From NCBI RefSeq assembly GCF_002257585.1, contig NZ_CP022743.1:4464001-4528000 (forward strand): DNA of 64,000 nt. The letters run 5' to 3'. Position 1 is the first letter of the stretch; each line of letters starts with the position of its first letter. A program made the position numbers and the translations under genes. A model generated the notes under the pieces. The model was not told the DNA's origin. It was given only the letters and a program-made list of their open reading frames with translations, and ran no database searches. Positions 44,708-52,605 of the stretch are shown piece after piece. Source of the DNA: Mucilaginibacter xinganensis (GTDB taxonomy: Bacteria; Bacteroidota; Bacteroidia; Sphingobacteriales; Sphingobacteriaceae).

Positions 44708-44715
44708 CAAAAATA
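44708..44715 (-). promoter_or_regulatory. -7 promoter element of the YfhO gene
   Basis: The minus-strand TATTTTTG matches TAnnTTTG and lies 34 bases upstream of the ATG at 44674. No TTG at the expected spacing was found. Confidence 0.35.
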
Positions 44716-44768
44716 GAAATTAGTATGAGAAAGTAAATTATATGTTGCTGATTTATTGGGAGGCGTTA

Positions 44769-45047
44769 TTACTGCAAAACAATTACAAGTAGAATGAGCA
44801 CGGGGATGCTTATGGCGTAGGCTATTTTATCGGTCTTATCAAATGCCTCGTAATTTTTACGGATTGTAAGAATGTTATAAAGCACTAACCCCGCTATAAT
44901 AACCCAAAAAAACCAATGTAAATGGTGATGATTGGAAAACAAAGTATCAGCCGCCGCAACAACAATAAAGTTAGCGATGATCAGCAGGATAGATTCAGGG
45001 GTATTATTATGCTGCCGCCTGCGTTTAAATACTTCGTCGGTTATCAT
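44769..45047 (-). CDS. Small three-helix membrane protein, unknown
   Basis: The 92-residue protein has a charged start (MITDEVFKRRRQHNN), then three hydrophobic segments (ILLIIANFIVVAAADTLF, FFWVIIAGLVLYNILTI and IAYAISIPVLILLVIVLQ) with His-rich (NHHHLHW) and charged loops. It begins three bases after the DUF4834 gene stop, so both are likely cotranscribed. I recognise no family. Confidence 0.65.
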   Translation of the reverse strand: MITDEVFKRRRQHNNTPESILLIIANFIVVAAADTLFSNHHHLHWFFWVIIAGLVLYNILTIRKNYEAFDKTDKIAYAISIPVLILLVIVLQ

Positions 45048-45050
45048 TAA

Positions 45051-45308
45051 TTATTTAATTTCTTCGTAATCAATAAACTCACCTTCCGTGTCGGGCACCT
45101 TATTTTTTTGACCCCCAGGAATATAATCCACCGTAACTTTTGCGTCAGGTTTGGGTATGTCCTGGTAATTTTGCCGATGGTTTTGTTGCTGCTGCGCTTT
45201 GCTTATAACACTTTGAAACAGCATTGGCAGTATAAAACGTGCAATCATTTTTATAACGTACAGAACAACTATAGCAATTAACAGAAAATCTAATAACCTA
45301 AATAACAT
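45051..45308 (-). CDS. DUF4834-like small membrane protein
   Basis: With the ATG at 45308 (MLFRLLDFLLIAIVVLYVIK) it has 85 residues: one N-terminal membrane helix, then a cytoplasmic-type Gln/Asp-rich part ending TEGEFIDYEEIK. This matches the pattern of DUF4834 proteins of Bacteroidota. The in-frame start at 45425 would run through AT-rich repeats and the promoter and is rejected. A perfect -7 element lies 20-28 bases upstream. Confidence 0.75.
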   Translation of the reverse strand: MLFRLLDFLLIAIVVLYVIKMIARFILPMLFQSVISKAQQQQNHRQNYQDIPKPDAKVTVDYIPGGQKNKVPDTEGEFIDYEEIK

Positions 45309-45328
45309 AATTATTAAAATTAAGCCTA

Positions 45329-45336
45329 CAAATATA
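45329..45336 (-). promoter_or_regulatory. -7 promoter element of the DUF4834 gene
   Basis: The minus-strand TATATTTG is a perfect TAnnTTTG, 20 bases upstream of the ATG at 45308. The closest TTG (complement of 45349-45351) is only 12 bases further upstream, too close for a -33 element. Confidence 0.45.
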
Positions 45337-45358
45337 ATATTATAACGGCAAAATTGTT

Positions 45359-45400
45359 TTGATATGATTTTGATTTGATATGATTTTGATTTGATGATTT
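45359..45400. repeat. Tandem repeat of a 16-bp unit (TTGATATGATTTTGAT)
   Basis: Two exact copies (45359-45374 and 45375-45390) are followed by a partial third copy. Across the intergenic region, 45463-45499 contains similar sequence in the opposite sense (CAAATCACCAAATCAAAATT), so the uvrB-DUF4834 gap may fold. It resembles imperfect AT-rich repeats between operons. Confidence 0.7.
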
Positions 45401-45496
45401 GAAGATTACAAATCTCAATCCTCAATTATTTCAAACACCCGTATATTCACCTGGCATTTTTCAAATTTCCAAATCACCAAATCAAAATTCTTCAAA

Positions 45497-47521
45497 TTAA
45501 AACTTCTCGTCCATCATTTTTTCCAGAGCAAACATTTCGTCGCGTAATTTTGCCGCCAGTAAAAAATCCATATTTTTTGCAGCGGCAAGCATTTCCTTCT
45601 TGGTATTTTCTATCGACTTCTTCAGATCTGGTTTGGTCATATAGGCAACAATAGGATCGGCGGCGAGTGAAACCATGTCAGCTTCCACGTAAGCTTTTTG
45701 AACACCACCCTTAAAGTCCATTACCGACGTTTGTTCCATTATCTCCTCGCGGGATTTACCGATGGTAGTAGGCGTTATGCCATGTTTGGTGTTGTAGGCT
45801 ATCTGGATGTCGCGCCGACGGCTCGTTTCATCCATTGTGATCTGCATCGAATCTGTGATTTTATCGGCATACATAATCACCCGTCCCCTGTCATTACGCG
45901 CGGCGCGGCCTATGGTTTGGATCAACGATTTCTCCGATCGCAAAAAGCCCTCTTTGTCAGCATCCAAAATGGCCACCAGTGATACTTCGGGCAAGTCGAG
46001 CCCTTCCCTTAACAGGTTAATTCCAATCAATACGTCAAACTCGCCCAGGCGCAACCCGCGAAGTATTTCAACCCGCTCCAGCGTTTTAACTTCAGAATGG
46101 ATGTAGCGGCATTTAATGCCGAGCCTGTCCATATATTTTGCCAGCTCCTCGCTCATGCGTTTGGTGAGCGTAGTCACCAGCACGCGGTCGCCCATTTTTA
46201 TAGTCTTATCTACCTCTTCCAGCAAATCATCAACCTGGTTAATTACCGGGCGCACATCAATTACCGGGTCAAGCAACCCTGTTGGACGAATAACCTGTTC
46301 AACTACCACTCCGCCAGATTTCTCCAGCTCAAAATCTGCCGGAGTGGCACTTACATACAATGTTTGTGGAGCCAGCTTTTCAAATTCCTGGAAATTCAGC
46401 GGGCGGTTATCCAGCGCTGCGGGCAGGCGGAACCCATAATCAACCAGCGAGATCTTCCGCGATCTGTCACCGCCATACATGGCTCTGATCTGCGGCACAG
46501 TAACATGGCTTTCGTCAATTACCATCAGGTAATCATCTGGGAAATAATCCAGTAAACAGAAAGGTCTTGCACCCGGCTGCCGGCCATCAAAAAAGCGGGA
46601 ATAATTTTCAATGCCCGAGCAATAGCCCAACTCACGGATCATCTCCAAATCATAGTTAACCCTTTCTTCCAGGCGCTTGGCCTCTAAAAAACGACCATCA
46701 CCTATAAACTGCTTTTTGCGCGTTTCCAGTTCTTCCTGTATCGCCCAGATGGATTGTGTAAAGCGCTCACGCGGGGCAACATAAAGATTTGCCGGGTACA
46801 CAACCATATGGGTCATTTTTTCAACTGTCTTTCCCGTGCTTACGTCAAAGCTGGTTAACTCTTCAATATCATCTCCAAAAAAAGAGATCCGGTAGGCATA
46901 GTCAAGGTAAGCGGGGAAAATATCCACGGTATCGCCCTTAACCCTGAACGTCCCGCGCTTAAAATCGGCCGTGGTACGTGAATACAGGATCTCTACTAAA
47001 CGGTGTAAAAAAGCGTTCCTGCTAATGCGGGTGCCTACAGCAAACTTAAAAACCGATTCCTTAAAATCTTCCGGGTTACCCATACCGTAAATGCACGATA
47101 TAGAAGAAACCACTATTACATCCCTCCGGCCCGACATGAGTGCCGACGTGGTTCGCAAACGCAACTTCTCTATCTCCTCGTTAATTTGCAGGTCTTTTTC
47201 GATATAAGTATTGGTGGTGGGGATAAATGCCTCCGGCTGGTAATAGTCGTAATAAGATACAAAATAATTTACCGCATTCTCCGGAAAAAACTGCTTAAAT
47301 TCACCATAAAGCTGTGCGGCAAGCGTTTTATTATGGCTCAGTATCAAAGTCGGCTTTTGCGTTTGCGCAATAACATTAGCTACCGTAAATGTTTTGCCCG
47401 AGCCGGTAACACCAAGCAGCGTTTGAAAAGGGTCACCATTATTAACACCTTCAACCAGCTGCCTTATGGCTTCGGGCTGGTCGCCGGTAGGTTTATATTG
47501 AGAAGTTATCTTGAAATCCAT
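45497..47521 (-). CDS. uvrB: Excinuclease ABC subunit B
   Basis: UvrB is the damage-verifying helicase-like subunit of nucleotide excision repair, working with UvrA and UvrC. From the ATG at 47521 (MDFKITSQYKPTGDQPEAI) it has 674 residues. Motifs: Walker A GVTGSGKTFTVAN, beta-hairpin YYDYYQPEAFIP, DESH box VIDESHVT, and helicase VI QTIGRAARNDRGRVIMYAD. The C-terminal UVR motif (AAAKNMDFLLAAKLRDEMFA) binds UvrC. The TTG at 47531-47533 is part of a -7 element, not a start. Confidence 0.97.
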   Translation of the reverse strand: MDFKITSQYKPTGDQPEAIRQLVEGVNNGDPFQTLLGVTGSGKTFTVANVIAQTQKPTLILSHNKTLAAQLYGEFKQFFPENAVNYFVSYYDYYQPEAFIPTTNTYIEKDLQINEEIEKLRLRTTSALMSGRRDVIVVSSISCIYGMGNPEDFKESVFKFAVGTRISRNAFLHRLVEILYSRTTADFKRGTFRVKGDTVDIFPAYLDYAYRISFFGDDIEELTSFDVSTGKTVEKMTHMVVYPANLYVAPRERFTQSIWAIQEELETRKKQFIGDGRFLEAKRLEERVNYDLEMIRELGYCSGIENYSRFFDGRQPGARPFCLLDYFPDDYLMVIDESHVTVPQIRAMYGGDRSRKISLVDYGFRLPAALDNRPLNFQEFEKLAPQTLYVSATPADFELEKSGGVVVEQVIRPTGLLDPVIDVRPVINQVDDLLEEVDKTIKMGDRVLVTTLTKRMSEELAKYMDRLGIKCRYIHSEVKTLERVEILRGLRLGEFDVLIGINLLREGLDLPEVSLVAILDADKEGFLRSEKSLIQTIGRAARNDRGRVIMYADKITDSMQITMDETSRRRDIQIAYNTKHGITPTTIGKSREEIMEQTSVMDFKGGVQKAYVEADMVSLAADPIVAYMTKPDLKKSIENTKKEMLAAAKNMDFLLAAKLRDEMFALEKMMDEKF

Positions 47522-47530
47522 AGTGTTATA

Positions 47531-47538
47531 CAAAGTTA
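47531..47538 (-). promoter_or_regulatory. -7 promoter element of uvrB
   Basis: The minus-strand TAACTTTG fits TAnnTTTG and ends nine bases before the uvrB ATG, implying a very short leader. No good -33 TTG is found. Confidence 0.45.
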
Positions 47539-47652
47539 GTTAATTAGCAGCTGGTTGATTACAGATTAGTTATTTATTGACACAGGATAATTCTTTCACA
47601 ATTGGTTTAACAAGTATTCACTGTGTTTTGTTATCCTGAAAAACAAAGTAAC

Positions 47653-47719
47653 CACTGTATAGTGACAACGTTATGTCAACAGCGATTGTAGAATTAATTT
47701 TCCTTAATTTTATACAGTG
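47653..47719. promoter_or_regulatory. Inverted repeat pair in the uvrB-upp divergent region
   Basis: CACTGTATA (47653-47661) and TATACAGTG (47711-47719) are perfect inverted repeats 49 bases apart. Between them lies a second small palindrome, TGACA (47663-47667) with TGTCA (47674-47678). These may be operators of a dimeric regulator acting on uvrB or upp, but no regulator is known from the sequence. Confidence 0.3.
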
Positions 47720-47744
47720 ATTAACTAACTAATTGCTCCCGCCC

Positions 47745-48389
47745 ATGATCTTTATCCTGAACAAAACCAACACCATCGGCAACCAGTTCCTGGCCGAGCT
47801 GCGCGACGTCATTATCCAGCAGGACAAGGCCCGTTTCAGGCGGAACCTCGAAAAACTCGGCAGCATCCTAGCTTACGAGATCAGCAAAACACTAACCTAT
47901 GCCGCCGGCGAAGTACAAACACCACTTGGCATAGCGGAAATAAATACAATAACCGAACAGCCGGTGCTGTGTGGCATTTTACGCGCGGGGCTGCCATTTC
48001 ACCAGGGCTTTGTCAATTATTTTGATGATGCACCTTCTGCATTTGTAACCGCTTATCGCAAGGTAAAAAAGAACGGCAATTTTGTTATAAACGTTGATCA
48101 TATCTCCACCCCCGACCTGGATGGAAAAACGCTCATTTTGTGTGATACCATGCTGGCTACCGGGCAAACCACCGTGCAGGTTTGCAAAGAATTAATGGCA
48201 CAGTATAACATTAAAGAGCTTCATATTGCTGCCGTTATTGCCAGCACCGAAGGCATTGTGCATGTACGCGCTAATTTACCAAAGGCGAAACTCTGGGTGT
48301 GTGCCATTGATGAGGAGATGACCAGCAAAGCGTACATCGTACCCGGGTTGGGAGATGCGGGCGATCTGGCGTTCGGAGAGAAAGTGTAA
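47745..48389 (+). CDS. upp: Uracil phosphoribosyltransferase
   Basis: Upp salvages uracil with PRPP to give UMP. I start at the ATG at 47745 (MIFILNKTNTIGNQFLAELR), because the in-frame TTG at 47733 adds only four residues. This gives 214 residues. Family motifs are PVLCGILRAGLPFHQGF and the PRPP loop LILCDTMLATGQTTVQV, and the C-terminal YIVPGLGDAGDLAFGEK closes the uracil site. It is a single gene, divergent from uvrB. Confidence 0.94.
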   Translation: MIFILNKTNTIGNQFLAELRDVIIQQDKARFRRNLEKLGSILAYEISKTLTYAAGEVQTPLGIAEINTITEQPVLCGILRAGLPFHQGFVNYFDDAPSAFVTAYRKVKKNGNFVINVDHISTPDLDGKTLILCDTMLATGQTTVQVCKELMAQYNIKELHIAAVIASTEGIVHVRANLPKAKLWVCAIDEEMTSKAYIVPGLGDAGDLAFGEKV

Positions 48390-48487
48390 TAAATAATTTC
48401 GGCTGTCGAAATTTCGATTTCTGGTTTTCGCTACGTCATAATTGTGCAAGTACAGCTATGCTATTAAAGTGCCAATTGATTTATACC

Positions 48488-48495
48488 TAACTTTG
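48488..48495 (+). promoter_or_regulatory. -7 promoter element of the YjjG-type gene
   Basis: TAACTTTG fits TAnnTTTG and lies 24 bases before the ATG at 48519. No TTG at 17-23 bases upstream was found. Confidence 0.4.
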
Positions 48496-48518
48496 GATGC
48501 ACTACAAATCAATCAGCA

Positions 48519-49235
48519 ATGCAAAATTCAATTTTCGAAGTCAAAATATATAAACACATCTTTTTCGATCTTGATCATACTATTTGGGATTTCGATAAAA
48601 ATGCCGAAGAAACCCTTCATGAATTGTATGAGATCTATCGGCTTCACGAGATAGGCCTGCCGGATGCAACGTTGTTTATTGAAACTTATACCCGCAATAA
48701 CCATGAGCTTTGGGCGGAGTACCATACCGGAAAGATCACCAAAACAGAACTGCGTGAAACCCGCTTCAAAAGAACATTTATTGAGTTGGGCGTGCCGCCC
48801 GATGCTTTGCCTGTAGCGTTTGAGGACGATTACGTAAAGCTATGCCCTACAAAAACCAACCTTTTCCCGCACGCGCACGAAACACTGCAATACCTGCAGA
48901 ATAAATACACACTCCACCTGATCTCCAACGGTTTTAAAGAAGCGTCTGAGTTAAAGATTGGCAATACCAATATCGGTCCCTATTTTAACAATATAATTAT
49001 CTCTGAAATTATCGGTGTTAATAAGCCTGACCCCGCAATTTTCCGGCATGCGCTTGATTTAGCCGGAGCTGAAAAGCATGAAAGTATAATGATTGGCGAC
49101 AGCCTGGAAGCCGATATTTACGGCGCTTTAAATTTCGGAATGGATGCCATTTATTTTAACCCGTTTAGTGCGCCGAAACCCAATGATGTGCCTTTACAGG
49201 TTACTCATTTAAAAGAGTTAACTTTATTGTTATAA
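48519..49235 (+). CDS. yjjG: HAD-family noncanonical pyrimidine nucleotidase, YjjG type
   Basis: The 238-residue HAD hydrolase has motif I IFFDLDHTIWDFDKNA (nucleophile Asp in DLDHT), motif II LHLISNGF and motif IV IMIGDSLEADIYGAL. The start HTIWDFDKNA is characteristic of YjjG, which dephosphorylates noncanonical pyrimidine nucleotides and so cleans the pool. Next to upp it fits pyrimidine metabolism, though it has its own -7 element. The next gene begins five bases later. Confidence 0.85.
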   Translation: MQNSIFEVKIYKHIFFDLDHTIWDFDKNAEETLHELYEIYRLHEIGLPDATLFIETYTRNNHELWAEYHTGKITKTELRETRFKRTFIELGVPPDALPVAFEDDYVKLCPTKTNLFPHAHETLQYLQNKYTLHLISNGFKEASELKIGNTNIGPYFNNIIISEIIGVNKPDPAIFRHALDLAGAEKHESIMIGDSLEADIYGALNFGMDAIYFNPFSAPKPNDVPLQVTHLKELTLLL

Positions 49236-49239
49236 AATT

Positions 49240-49908
49240 ATGGATCAAAACATAAAAGTAATAGTTACCGGCGCTACCGGCATGGTGGGCGAGGGCGTAT
49301 TACACGAGTGCCTGCTGCATCCGCGGGTAACTGAAGTTTTGGTGATCAACCGGAAGCCCTGCGGTGTAGTGCACCCTAAACTTAAGGAGATCATCCATGC
49401 TGACTTTTTTGATCTTTCTGCAATTGAAGCGCAGCTTAAGGGGTACAACGCCTGTTACTTTTGCCTTGGGGTTTCGTCAGTTGGGATGAAAGAGCCGGAA
49501 TATTATAAAATGACCTATACGCTAACCATGCACGTTGCCGAGACGTTAAGCAGGTTAAACCCGGAGGTGGTGTTCTGTTACGTGTCGGGCATCGGCACCG
49601 ACAGCACCGGGAAAGGCAGCATAATGTGGGCAAGGGTAAAAGGAAAAACCGAAAATGATTTAATGAAGCTGCCATTTAAGCAGGTATTTAATTTCCGCCC
49701 CGGTTATATGCACCCTACAAAAGGGTTAAAAAACGTATTGCCATATTATAAATATATCACCTGGCTATATCCCCTTTTCCGTGTGATCCTGCCGAATATG
49801 GTAAGCACCCTTGCCGAACTGGGACAGGCAATGATAAACGTTACGCTATTAGGCTATCCGAGAGCCATTTTAGAAGTTAAGGATATTAAAACTGCTGCAC
49901 ACCGGTGA
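49240..49908 (+). CDS. NAD(P)-binding Rossmann protein (epimerase/NmrA-like)
   Basis: The 222-residue protein starts VIVTGATGMVGEGVLHECL, a clear dinucleotide-binding GxTGxxG loop, with VLVINRKP after the second strand. It is of the atypical short-chain dehydrogenase type (HTATIP2-like), about 100 residues shorter than full epimerases, and no YxxxK pair can be confidently placed. The substrate is unknown. It likely shares a transcript with the YjjG-type gene, four bases upstream. Confidence 0.8.
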   Translation: MDQNIKVIVTGATGMVGEGVLHECLLHPRVTEVLVINRKPCGVVHPKLKEIIHADFFDLSAIEAQLKGYNACYFCLGVSSVGMKEPEYYKMTYTLTMHVAETLSRLNPEVVFCYVSGIGTDSTGKGSIMWARVKGKTENDLMKLPFKQVFNFRPGYMHPTKGLKNVLPYYKYITWLYPLFRVILPNMVSTLAELGQAMINVTLLGYPRAILEVKDIKTAAHR

Positions 49909-49917
49909 GATGAGTTA

Positions 49918-50457
49918 CTAACTGATATACTTTTTATCACGTAATTTCTTTAATATAAAATTGGCCTCTGCTTCATACATCGAATCAGCAAATTTTACAG
50001 TTTCTAAACCGTAGTCGAATTTAATTGTACCACTGTCGCCGAGGTTTAATAACCCCCTGGAGTTCCTGTTGCCAAACGGCCCGACTGGTTCAAATTCCTC
50101 GTAAACCCGAAAGTTTTTTGATTCCCTTAAATCATAGACTTTGGGCTTGCTTAATAATGCACCACGTTTATCAATAGTGAGGGTTCCCTGCCCCACAGTT
50201 ATAATCTCTTTACCAAACATCATCCAGTAATATGCCCTTAGCGCCATTGCTCCGCCAAGTGTCCATCCGCAAATCCACACTAATGAAAACAGGTCTGAAC
50301 TGACGCTACGCAAGCCAAATATCTCTCCCAAAACCCATCCGCAAAGCCAAAACCCCAGGAATACGATAAGGAAGGTGTTTTTCTTTGAGGGTACAACTAT
50401 TTCTATTCCGTCAAAATTTTCAACAATTATTGCGCGACCGTTATAAGGAATTTCCAA
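49918..50457 (-). CDS. Membrane protein of unknown function (179 aa)
   Basis: The start is a TTG at 50457 (MEIPYNGRAIIVENF); a stop TAA lies two codons upstream. Two adjacent helices (about 27-47, TFLIVFLGFWLCGWVLGEI, and 57-80, SLVWICGWTLGGAMALRA) are followed by a soluble, beta-rich domain of about 95 residues (TVGQGTLTIDKRGALLSK). The layout, an N-terminal part, two helices, then a PH-like domain, is only a guess. It is convergent with the Rossmann gene, nine bases apart. No family is recognised. Confidence 0.7.
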   Translation of the reverse strand: MEIPYNGRAIIVENFDGIEIVVPSKKNTFLIVFLGFWLCGWVLGEIFGLRSVSSDLFSLVWICGWTLGGAMALRAYYWMMFGKEIITVGQGTLTIDKRGALLSKPKVYDLRESKNFRVYEEFEPVGPFGNRNSRGLLNLGDSGTIKFDYGLETVKFADSMYEAEANFILKKLRDKKYIS

Positions 50458-50544
50458 TTTTTAAGTTTTTCTAAATATCATACTTTTCAAGAGAAATACT
50501 TAGAAATTTCAACAGAAGATTCAAAAAATAACATCAGAAAGCTG

Positions 50545-51108
50545 TTACATCCCGGCAACCTGGTCTTCCAGCTCCTGGTACCACTCCGCTCCGTATTTAC
50601 GGATGAGCGGGGCTTTTAAAAACTCATGAACCCTTACCTTCAATTCATTGCCAAAGGCGCATGCAGGGCTGCAAATGCTCCACCTGTCGTAATTTAAAGC
50701 GTCAAACTCCGGGTACCTGGTAATACGAATGGGATATAAATGACAACTGATGGGTTTTTTCCATTCAATAGCACCCTGCTCGTAAGCTTTTTCAATGGCG
50801 CACTTGGTGATCCCGTTTTCAAATATCACATAAGCACACTCCTTATTTACATCAACACAGGGTGTGGTGTAATCGCCTTCAAAGTCTGTAACATACGTGC
50901 CAACCTTTTCAACCGTAGCAATCCCTTTGGCATTCATAAACGGTTTAACTTTCGGATAAATCTCATCCAAAATATCCAACTCATCAGCATTGAGCGGCGC
51001 ACCACTATCGCCTTCAAGGCAACATGCGCCCTTACACTTATTTAAATTACAAACAAAATTCTCTTTTACTACATCTTCATGCACTAAAACATGGCCAACC
51101 TCTATCAT
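50545..51108 (-). CDS. DUF3109 family Cys-rich protein
   Basis: The 187-residue protein has the DUF3109 pattern: an N-terminal Cys cluster FVCNLNKCKGACCLEGDSGAP, here split as FVCNLNKCKGACC and LEGDSGAPL, and a later SCHLYPIRI and WSICSPACAFG. The six to eight cysteines suggest metal or Fe-S binding, similar to YkgJ-type proteins. The function is unknown. It begins two bases after the DUF3108 gene stop, so both are likely in one transcript. Confidence 0.86.
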   Translation of the reverse strand: MIEVGHVLVHEDVVKENFVCNLNKCKGACCLEGDSGAPLNADELDILDEIYPKVKPFMNAKGIATVEKVGTYVTDFEGDYTTPCVDVNKECAYVIFENGITKCAIEKAYEQGAIEWKKPISCHLYPIRITRYPEFDALNYDRWSICSPACAFGNELKVRVHEFLKAPLIRKYGAEWYQELEDQVAGM

Positions 51109-51110
51109 TA

Positions 51111-51887
51111 TTATTGCTTTAGAGGATTTAACGGGTATTTTAAACTCTTAACGCCTGTTAAATCCATTGTTATACTACCTACCACCAATTCAACATGCGC
51201 CTTAACCGGGATCCTGTTCTTATCATCAGTGATCCACAAATATAGCTTACTGCTTTTTCTAAATACGCGCCCGGGAATAATTGTGGGATTAAATTTTAAA
51301 CAATTAAAGGTCCCCACCGAACAATCCATCTTTTCCTTACCGGCATAGGTTATCTCCATTGAATGAATCCCGTCCTCCAAAAAATATTGTAAAGTAAACT
51401 TATCTCCTATTTTAAGTTTTGATATATCAACACTACGTGCAAAATAATACGCCGATAAAAAGTCAAAAACTTTTCCTTTCATCGGGAATACGCCTTTGTC
51501 TGCTGTTATCTTATCAGTGTTATGATCATAGGTCACGTTATCCGAATGCCGGTAGCTGGCTTCCTTCCGGTTCTCGGTATAAAAATAAGGCTGCAGTGTT
51601 TTTTTGTCAACATAGGTTTCGTACCTGTTCCGTACCTTGTAAAAAATATCGAAAGTGCCGGCCGTTTTAGCGTCCGCTACGATGTGAAAAGCTGAATCAC
51701 CAAACTTCTTATCGCTTTCCATAACCTTGATATGGGCTTCGGCGGCAGTAAAGAAACCATATTTAAGTTTGTAGCTCAGTTCCTCACCAACCTTAAATGA
51801 TGGCTCACCAAGGTAATTCATATCCTGGCTAAAGGATTTTGAGCAGCTAATAGCAATAAGAATAATGATCAGGAAATATTTCTTCAT
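51111..51887 (-). CDS. DUF3108 domain secreted protein
   Basis: From the ATG at 51887 (MKKYFLIIILIAISCSKSFSQ) a signal peptide is clear, and 258 residues are encoded; the in-frame start at 51929 is rejected because it would precede the signal by 14 residues. The mature protein has the beta-barrel-like features of DUF3108: FKVGEELSYKLKYGFFTAAEA, DIFYKVRNRYETYVDKKTLQ and LYLWITDDKNRIPV. Probably a periplasmic protein, function unknown. Confidence 0.84.
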   Translation of the reverse strand: MKKYFLIIILIAISCSKSFSQDMNYLGEPSFKVGEELSYKLKYGFFTAAEAHIKVMESDKKFGDSAFHIVADAKTAGTFDIFYKVRNRYETYVDKKTLQPYFYTENRKEASYRHSDNVTYDHNTDKITADKGVFPMKGKVFDFLSAYYFARSVDISKLKIGDKFTLQYFLEDGIHSMEITYAGKEKMDCSVGTFNCLKFNPTIIPGRVFRKSSKLYLWITDDKNRIPVKAHVELVVGSITMDLTGVKSLKYPLNPLKQ

Positions 51888-52022
51888 TTTTGCTTTTTGC
51901 AGGTTGAAATCTTTAAGTCTAAAGTCCAAAATTTTGTTTTGTTTTAATTATCAATTACGACTCTGACTCTAAATAATGCAAAATGTCAATTGACGGGTAA
52001 TAATTCCTCTTATAAATATCAT

Positions 52023-52538
52023 TTAATCTCTTTTTTTATAGATAGGAACGGTGGAACACGGCTCACCGAACATCAGGCTTTTTACTACCGGGGTAAGCTT
52101 CTTTGTTAGTTCCACATAAGCCGAAACGGGTACCGGCGTATCGCCGCATCCCTTTATAACAATCCGCTGGTCGCGGTATAATTCCACATCCATACCAGCT
52201 ATGCTTTTAACAAATAAAACGGTTTCAAGCACGTCGGCATCGCCAAATACAACCTCTTTGGCGTACGGGGCAAGTCGGTTGGCCAGCAGCATATAGGCCC
52301 AGGCTGGTACAATGGCATCGGCGGTACAGGTTACTGCAACATATTTGCCTTCATACTGCGTCCAATCGTGCCCTTTTACAAACTCCCTGAAATCCTTTTC
52401 CTTCAATATAAGCTCCATAAAAAGGTTATCCTTTATATCGTACACAACCCTTTCCCCTTCGGGATAAAACGCAGCAGGATCCAAAGTAACCAAACCGCTT
52501 TGGGCAACCTTATTTATTATGTTCTCTTGTATTTCCAT
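52023..52538 (-). CDS. DUF2480 family protein
   Basis: The 171-residue soluble protein has the DUF2480 composition: TLDPAAFYPEGERVVYDIKD, FVKGHDWTQYEGKYVAVTC, and a later IVIKGCGDTPVPVSAYVELT with FGEPCSTVPIY. I know of no biochemical function; the family is frequent in Bacteroidota. It is separated from the preceding PpiD-like gene by a strong terminator. Confidence 0.85.
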   Translation of the reverse strand: MEIQENIINKVAQSGLVTLDPAAFYPEGERVVYDIKDNLFMELILKEKDFREFVKGHDWTQYEGKYVAVTCTADAIVPAWAYMLLANRLAPYAKEVVFGDADVLETVLFVKSIAGMDVELYRDQRIVIKGCGDTPVPVSAYVELTKKLTPVVKSLMFGEPCSTVPIYKKRD

Positions 52539-52544
52539 GGTGTT

Positions 52545-52584
52545 AAAACAAAAAATCCGGGAATAGCATAACGCTATCCCGGAT
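52545..52584 (-). terminator. Intrinsic terminator after the PpiD-like gene
   Basis: ATCCGGGAATAGC (52555-52567) pairs with GCTATCCCGGAT (52573-52584) with one bulged A. On the minus strand a T-rich tract TTTTTTGTTTT follows. It ends 22 bases downstream of the gene stop. Confidence 0.88.
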
Positions 52585-52605
52585 ACAAAATTACTTTAAA
52601 AGTTA

